A stretch of 64,000 bases of DNA from Litsea cubeba (taxonomy: Eukaryota > Streptophyta > Magnoliopsida > Laurales > Lauraceae): contig CM022948.1 of the NCBI GenBank assembly GCA_012931725.1, forward strand, positions 41,444,685 through 41,508,684. Direction: 5' to 3'. Every line of letters begins with the position of its first letter. Position 1 is the first letter of the stretch. The notes under the pieces are model-generated. The model did not search any database. It was not told the DNA's origin and saw nothing but the letters and a program-made list of their open reading frames with translations. Of the stretch, positions 58,125-64,000 are shown in pieces. The position numbers and the translations under genes are program-made.

Positions 58125-58571
58125 ATAAACATATTAACGATACCCAACATGTCTCATAATGAGATCATATTATTTCAGGAGGTACCTGGAGTATAATTAC
58201 TCCCATACTGGGACTATGCTGCAGCTAGCCATAACATGTACTGTCTACTTTCACCGCGTCTAGTTACGGTAGGACCGAAGCTAAGTGGTGCCGACTCAGG
58301 AATATATATGGGTAAAACCGGAAACAATCTAAAAAAAAACACTCATTTTTTGAAAACGAGTTTAACTTAACATGTGTATATAACATGTTATTTAATGTTA
58401 ACAGAACATGAAAAATAAACAAAATACGAAAATACATATATAGAAGTCATAAAGTATATGAACAAATCATAGGAGTACTGAGACTAGAAATGATGATCAT
58501 GGAAATATAAAATGATGAAAATGCCATTTTTAAGGTCTAGACTGCCCAAATGCATCATTAATCAATGTTGT
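58125..58571. mobile_element. Right segment of the older interrupted LTR
   Basis: This continues 55055-55543 across the RTE insertion (CATAACAT junction). GGACCGAAGCTAAGTGGTGC then CGACTC near 58271 parallels CCCAAGCTTAGTGGTGTCGA near 52760 in the solo LTR, and GCTAATGCCGACTCAAGG near 62665. This supports a shared LTR layout. Confidence 0.4.
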
Positions 58572-58584
58572 GTAACTTTTAAGT

Positions 58585-58718
58585 TGTTTTTTTTTTTTTT
58601 TTTGCTAAGGTGGGCCGATGGCCAGGAACATCTAAGAAGACCTGCCCTCTAGGGATCGATCCCCAGAGGGTGCTGTGGGAATGGGAGTTGCTATCCACAA
58701 CACCACCCTATGACACCC
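58585..58718 (-). mobile_element. SINE with 13-bp target duplication
   Basis: A perfect 13-bp direct repeat GTAACTTTTAAGT (58572-58584 and 58719-58731) flanks a 134-bp unit. On the minus strand it begins GGGTGTCATAGGGTGG and ends in about 17 A residues. A pol III B-box-like GGATCGATCCC lies near its middle (fits GWTCRANNC), and GTGGTGTTGTGG near its start is a weak A-box candidate. Length, poly-A and long duplication are those of a tRNA-derived plant SINE. Confidence 0.85.
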
Positions 58719-58860
58719 GTAACTTTTAAGTATTTATCAATGGTGTTATCGAAGACAATTTGGTATAAAGAAGTCTTTAAGGTATCACACAACCGTCCTC
58801 TTGGGAGTTCATCATCTCTCATAGCCATCAACCGAGCTAGCGATTTCAAAAATCATTATT

Positions 58861-59212
58861 AATGAAAGCTCTATCTTGGAATGTTCGTGGATTAGGAATT
58901 TCAGTGAAGCGTGCAATCGTAAAGGAGGTCCTCCGCTCTAGTAAAGCTGACTTGTTGCTCCTTCAAGAAACCTAGCTCAGCTCAATATCCCAAGCGTTAG
59001 TCAGAGATATATGGGGAAATAACAAATGCAACTGGGTTTCGCTAGATGCTGACGGATCTGCAGGAGGCATTTTGCTTGGCTGGAAAAGTTGGCAGTATAC
59101 CATGACAGACCACTTCATAGGAACCTTCTCAGTCTTGGCAGTGCTTGAAGACAGGACAACATGTATCTCCTGGATAATCTCCTCAGTCTAGGGCCCTTTT
59201 GACCGAAGACTC
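58861..59212 (+). pseudogene. L1 LINE endonuclease, N-terminal part
   Basis: The translation MKALSWNVRGLGISVKRAIV, then ADLLLLQET, AGGILLGWKSW and a broken YGPFDRRL-type segment is the apurinic-endonuclease fold of plant L1 ORF2 (N of WNVRG and E of LQET are catalytic). In-frame stops follow LQET and precede GPFD. Confidence 0.9.
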
Positions 59213-60390
59213 ACATGAATTGTTCATTATGATGCAAAAACTAAGCATGGCATATGTCCTAGTCGAAACAAACATAATGCATAAAAAAAATGGAAAAGAT
59301 AAATGCATGAGTCTAAGCATGGCATATACTTAGATTATCCATGGTTCTAAACCGTAGATGCTTAACATCGAGATCAATCAAAATTAAGTTAGTTACTCTT
59401 AAAATTAATTGAACATGGCATGGTTGGCATGGCATATACACAACTTCATCAATTAAAAACGTGGTTTAGAATCTCAACTAACAAACTGAAATCTGAATTA
59501 AAAGACGCCAAAAGAGACTACATAGAACTAGGCTAGGGTTTCAATTACACCCTAGCCCTAAAAAGTTTAGCTACTCACGTCTTTCATGAAAAATAAACTA
59601 GAAAATAGAGTCATAAGAAGAAAACTAGAAGATGATGAAGATGCAGTGGATGGCCAGCAGCGTGTTCCCCTTTTCCTTGCTCAAAAGCTCTCCAAAGAAT
59701 GCTCCAAAGGTGCCCCAAAGTGGCTGTACGGCAGCAAAGAATTATGGGATGATGGTGGCTGGTTTGATGTGTGATTGATGGCTGATGGTGTGCTTGGACG
59801 TCCACCCCTTGTATACTATTTATAATTCTTGCAAAAGCCTCTCTTTTAGTGAGGAATTTCCTCCTTTTTAGCCTTCTCTCCCTCTATGATTATATCTCCA
59901 TCTTGCTTTATAATTAGGTTTCCTAATTAGATTGAATTAGGAGTCTTCTTTCTTGTTTAGAAAAACTTTTTAAATCTGGACCCACAAATCTGAGATTAAT
60001 TGCAAGGAATTAAATCTTAACTTTTGACATAAAAGTGGTTTTCATTTGGTGTGTGCAACATGAGTTTGGGATATCTTTGCTTGAACTCTTCCTTTAACTT
60101 TACTTCTTTTTCTCCTTGTTTTTCTCCATTCTTGAACTCCACTTTTAACTTGAATAAGACTTTCTAATTTCTGAAATTCTTCTCTTTGCAATGGATGTGG
60201 ATCCCTCTTAGGCGTGTAACCCTAGATTGGGTTTCTTCCTTTTTCTTCTTTCTTTCTTTCGCTTTTCTTCTTTGATTAGAATTTCTTTCTCTAATTCTTG
60301 AATTGTAAGTTCCCAAAGAATTAGAAATTATTCTTGAAATCTGGAATAGCTTGGATGGGACCCACCATGGCCCTACTTGATGATTCACGC
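59213..60390. repeat. Internal fragment of the 48052-49938 LTR inserted in the LINE
   Basis: From ACATGAATTGTTCATTATG to TGATTCACGC this matches 48511-49785 in the same orientation, with several internal deletions (for example, most of 49040-49190 is missing). Neither LTR terminus is present and no target duplication is seen. About 20 codons of the LINE are lost at the join. It is a patch, not a normal LTR-element insertion. Frames inside are not coding. Confidence 0.85.
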
Positions 60391-60652
60391 CCCTTGGTGT
60401 ATAGGAGGCGATTGGAATATCACCAGGTTCCCTTCAGAAAAATCAGGTGGTGGCAGCACTGCAGCAGAAATGGAGGCCTGTGGGGGGGGGGGGGGGGATT
60501 CACATGGCCTAACCATCAGAATCCTCCTACGTTGTCGAGACTAGACAGATTCTTGGTAACTAGAGATTGGATCGATCTGCACCCTGAAGCTAGCCAATTA
60601 GCTCTCCCCAAGCCTACTTCTGATCACTGCCCCATCTTACTTGACTCCAGAT
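60391..60652 (+). pseudogene. L1 LINE endonuclease, C-terminal part
   Basis: PWCIGGDWNITRFPSEKSGG, then after a run of 16 G the frame continues FTWPNHQNPPTLSRLDRFLV and LPKPTSDHCPILLDS. GGDWN (catalytic D and N) and SDH are endonuclease motifs. The next element inserted right after the SDHCPILLDS motif. Confidence 0.9.
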
Positions 60653-61331
60653 CATGGATGAAAATGCTATGCAGCGGCCGATATATCGGCCGTAGCGGTG
60701 GCCAGCGCCACGCTACGGCCGATTTATCAGCCATTACGGGGCCGCTACGGCTGCTACAGGGTGAGAACATTTTTTGCTTTCCAACTTTTTTTTTTTAAAT
60801 GCATAATAAGACTTATTTCTTTTATTCTTCTTTCCAAATAACATTTCTACACAACTCTTCTACCCTTTTATGTTTAAAAGAACACCAAAAAGCACATGAT
60901 CTCGTCGAATTACAGTCGATACAGAGAGTTCTTCTCAAGGATTCTTCTCTAAGTACATCCTATTAGACACCCCCTTTGGTAGATGTATTTTTTTCTCTAG
61001 GTAGTCTTAAGTCTTGACTTCATGAAATAGTTTTTTTCTTTTATGAGCCTTTCATTAGTTTCTAAGTTAGCATAACTAAACAACATGAACATATGTGAAA
61101 AAAATGATCATTACTATTATTTTCTATTTATACAGTGATACAAAACCTCATACAATGAGGGGACCGCTACGCCCCCTTATCTTAGTTACTTTTACAAAAA
61201 AAAAATACATTTTCTCTCTAGATTTTCTACAAATTTTTCATATTTTTTTGACGATTTTTCCAAATCGCACGACTATGCAGCGGTTTGGCGGTGGGCCGCT
61301 ACGCTCGCCGCTACCGCTATTTTCATCCTTG
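60653..61331. mobile_element. hAT non-autonomous element with 8-bp TSD inside the LINE
   Basis: The ends CATGGATGAAAAT and ATTTTCATCCTTG are inverted repeats (12 of 13) flanked by the perfect 8-bp duplication CTCCAGAT (60645-60652 and 61332-61339). Subterminal GCGGCCGATATATCGGCCG, GCGGTGGCCAGCGCC and CCGCTACGCTCGCCGCTACC make both ends GC-rich palindromes; the middle is AT-rich and noncoding. 679 bp. Confidence 0.92.
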
Positions 61332-61339
61332 CTCCAGAT

Positions 61340-62066
61340 GTGCAAGATGGGGGCTCTCTCCATTCCGTTTTGGGCTAATGTGGTTGGAGGATAGAAATTC
61401 AGCGCCCTAATCAAGGACTGGTGGAATAGCTATGGCGTCAATGGTTGAGCAGGCTTCAGCCTCACTTTGAAGCTTAAGTATCTGAAAGGAAGCATTAAAG
61501 ATTGGATCAAGAGTAATTTTGGGCCGGTGGAATCGCTAAAGGCTAAATATCTTGAAGAAATGCAAGCTCTCGATAAAAAGGAAGAATCTCAAATATTATC
61601 GGATACGGACATTGCCAAGAGATTCCATCTTAAAGCTCTTTTTGAGAGGAAAGTCCGGGAAGAAGAAATTAAATGGAAACAGAGATCGAGATGCTAACTG
61701 GTTGGAAGGCGAGTTCTAAGGGGAAGAGGTCAGAGTAGCAGTTTTCCACCTAGCCAGTGATAAAGCCCTAGGCCCATATGGCTTCCCATTGTAATTCTTC
61801 TAGAAATTCTGGGATCTTCTAAGAGAGGATATTATGGCCTTCATGAAGGAGTTTCACTCCAGAGGAAGTTTATCTAAAACAATTGGCGCTTCCTTCATTG
61901 CCCTTGTGCCTAAGAAATATGGGGCTGACTGTTTGAGAGACTATAGGCCCATAAGCCTCTTAAGCGGCTCCTACAAAATTTTGGCGAAAGTGCTTGCAAC
62001 AAGTTTATACATAACAGTGTACCTCCCTGCTCACCACATAAAACTCTCAAATCCAAAGAAAGATAC
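61340..62066 (+). pseudogene. L1 LINE endonuclease end and reverse transcriptase N-terminus
   Basis: After the hAT element the LINE resumes (SALIKDWWNSYGVNG, then LKYLKGSIKDWIKSNFGPVE, KYLEEMQALDKKEESQ). The RT start follows as SDKALGPYGFPL, IGASFIALVPKKYGADCLRD and YRPISLLSGSYKILAKVLAT. Stops and a large deletion lie between 61695 and 61760. It ends before the palm motifs (no F/YADD). Confidence 0.88.
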
Positions 62067-64000
62067 TCTCACACCCCAGGTGTAGGCACTTCATCATCTA
62101 GCTCGATCTCTTGGTCGACTGGTCTCCATCCGTAGTCACCCGCTACGGGCGCTTCAACGAGTGCGTTGTCCTCATAATCGGGGTCAATACCTAAGCACCA
62201 ATAATAGGTCAGATCCAAAGATCTGGCAAGTCACAATATACAAGTAAGATAGGATATATGCATCAAAAGAGTGGAGATGATCATATAATCAATGAGTATA
62301 GCAATGGTACATAGTCTAGGCGATGGAGCAAGATAAGCAGTTAGAATCAGGATAAAAGTATCTAATCTAACAGACATCAAAGTGGCACATTCATACAAGC
62401 TGAACACCGCGGGATATTATGTCGCGGCCCTCCCATACCGAACACAGTCGCGGCAGGGAAAAGTAACCAGTGCTGGGGAATGACGAGCCCCACAAACAAC
62501 ACTCATCAATCTCAACACTCATCACTCAAACACTCAGAAGACTAGAACCGGTATCACACCGTCCTTCTAAACATAGCTCATCATGATAACTCTCTCAACA
62601 CTCAGAATAGCTCCTACCAGTGATGGTCAGTCGAAAGGCTAAGCTTAAGACAACTGAGTGAAAGCTAATGCCGACTCAAGGAAACAATACGGGTCTGTGT
62701 CTGTCTAGGCTTGCCTTGCGCGAGCAAGGTCCTAACAAGTCCCTAAGAGGTCCAAGTACCAGTCCAATCCATGGAACACAGTCGAAGTCCAAGTCCAAGT
62801 CCAACATTGGATCTATACCAAAGCCGACCAAACCGTGACCTTAGTCTAAAACAATCCAAGTAAGATACAAGTTCATTTCCAATAACAATCAGTCCATCTC
62901 ATCCACCATGAGTCACATGTCCATCAAAACCAACCTCTTCATCCTAGGGTATCACACATCCCAACTTAGGCCATATGAGGGCCCGCCTACACACAGACAC
63001 GGGTCATTAACACCCAATCACATCACCGGGTCACCTCTAAGTAATCCTAGGTTCAGGTCATCTAATTTCCATTTAATTAACATGTATAAACAATAACAAG
63101 GATATAAGAGTGACAATAATGCATTAAGTGAAATAAACCTCCAAATTAAGAGAATCAATGGGAATATCAAAGGTCAAATCCTAAGTAATGGTCCACTTTC
63201 AGGTCTAGGTTCATCTCATTCTCAGATAATTTGATTCCTAAATGAAGTTTCAAAGGATGCTGAGTTTGGTGCTCCAGAAGTTACGGGCATAATTGACAAC
63301 GTTTAAGGATCGAATCATCATCAAATCCACACCCTAGACCCTACTTGGTGGTCCCCATGAGTCAAGGTTGAGCCACACCATTGACTCATGCTTGGCACAT
63401 CAATGGAAGTCTATTTGGATGGTCAATGGGCCTCATAACAGATCAAAACCTCAGAACTGCAAAACTAGAAAATCACTGTACATGGTGTATCCGGTCGACC
63501 GAGCACAGGGTCCAGTCGACCGGGTACACTGGAGAGTCAAGATGTTGACTCCCAGGTTGACGCTCAATGCAGTGTGCCCGGTCGAGCTCCTGGCCAAGTC
63601 GATCGACCGCGCACACTAAAGACTGAACATAGGCACCTGGCAAGCAATGTCTGGACTTGAATTCCCACAGTGTGTCCGGTCGACCTCCTGGCCATGTCTG
63701 TCGACCGCGCACACCGGAATTCTGGTAAGAAAGGACGTCCTTGGAAATCCTTTATGCCCGGTCGACTGCGCACACTGGGTTTCCAGGTCTGAGGTAAAAT
63801 ACCAACTCCCAGCTAATCCCTGAATTTTCCTGTGTATCAGGTCGACCGAGCATAGGGTCTGGTCGACTGGGTACGCTGGACTGAGAATTTCTACAAAATT
63901 TAATCGAGACTTGGTATTTCTCAATTTTCAGTGTCGCCGATCGACCCAACTGCAGGTCGATCGACTGGGTACACGCGCCTGCAACAAAATTCAGATTTCT
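62067..64000 (-). mobile_element. Partial gypsy-type LTR running off the window
   Basis: It starts TCTCACACCCCAGGTG, probably a mutated TGTCACACCCC, directly after the truncated LINE. The layout parallels the LTR at 51824-55049, including the GCCGACTCAAGG block (about 62671). It ends in a cluster of GGTCGACCG palindromes. No protein-coding frame is convincing. The right boundary is outside the window. Confidence 0.5.
63486..63980. repeat. GGTCGACCG palindrome array
   Basis: Six phrases of the form CCGGTCGACCGAGCACAGGG and CAGTCGACCGGGTACACTGG recur at about 63490, 63568, 63675, 63755, 63838 and 63935, spaced 70-110 bp. The shared core is the self-complementary GTCGAC followed by GCGCACAC or GGGTACAC. 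The overlapping minus-strand frames here (AVDR, PVDW and similar) are reading through this repeat. Confidence 0.8.

Larger units (their letters stand above)
58855..62066 (+). mobile_element. L1-type LINE, decayed and interrupted
   Basis: Pieces of one LINE lie in order on the plus strand at 58855-59212, 60391-60652 and 61340-62066. They are separated by an LTR fragment (59213-60390) and a hAT element (60653-61331). No ORF1, no RT catalytic core and no poly-A tail are present. The 3' side is cut by the LTR that begins at 62067. Confidence 0.85.

Noticed and set aside
63473..63949. Overlapping minus-strand frames rich in AVDR/PVDW
   Set aside because: They are produced by the GGTCGACCG palindrome array; the peptide repeats follow the DNA repeat.

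Overview
The window is nuclear DNA of a flowering plant with a large, repeat-rich genome. It has one spliced nuclear gene for a plastid lysine-biosynthesis enzyme with kilobase-scale introns, and almost everything else recognisable is plant transposable elements: hAT, PIF/Harbinger, CACTA, Athila-like Ty3/gypsy, RTE and L1 LINEs, a SINE, and solo LTRs. I cannot name the species from sequence alone.

Left part (1-10.1 kb): a large tandem repeat (1-1552), a Harbinger element (2305-3547), a hAT-like element that carries a fragment of a PPR gene (3760-6135), a long inverted repeat (7298-9084) and a clean solo LTR (9377-9772).

Genic part (10.2-24.0 kb): five in-frame exons of 4-hydroxy-tetrahydrodipicolinate reductase (DapB type) at 10166-10357, 14954-15191, 21850-21983, 22100-22174 and 23939-24040. 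They give 247 codons from a transit-peptide-like N-terminus to just past the catalytic His/Lys region. Introns hold two hAT-like elements, two Harbinger elements and a pair of inverted MITEs that bracket a gypsy reverse transcriptase fragment. I found no exon for the last ~95 residues anywhere downstream in the window. Either the next intron exceeds 40 kb, or the gene is broken.

Right part (24-64 kb): a nested stack of mobile DNA. A CACTA-like framework (termini at 27051, 47801 and 51726, all flanked by TGT) contains a transposase N-terminal domain, a 5'-truncated RTE LINE (31236-33601), a complete but coding-defective Athila-like element (35864-46422, TSD CTGCC, near-identical LTRs) and a solo LTR (48052-49938, TSD CCCAC). 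Then follow a 3.2 kb solo LTR (51824-55049, TSD GTATG) nested in an older LTR, a second RTE copy (55544-58116), a SINE with a 13-bp TSD (58585-58718), a decayed L1 LINE patched with an LTR fragment and a hAT, and one more LTR running off the end.

The most unusual observation is in the Athila-like element. Its primer-binding site is not ~18 nt but a 59-nt copy of tRNA-Asp(GTC), from the D-loop through the anticodon to CCA, fused directly to the C-terminal part of gag with the rest of gag missing.
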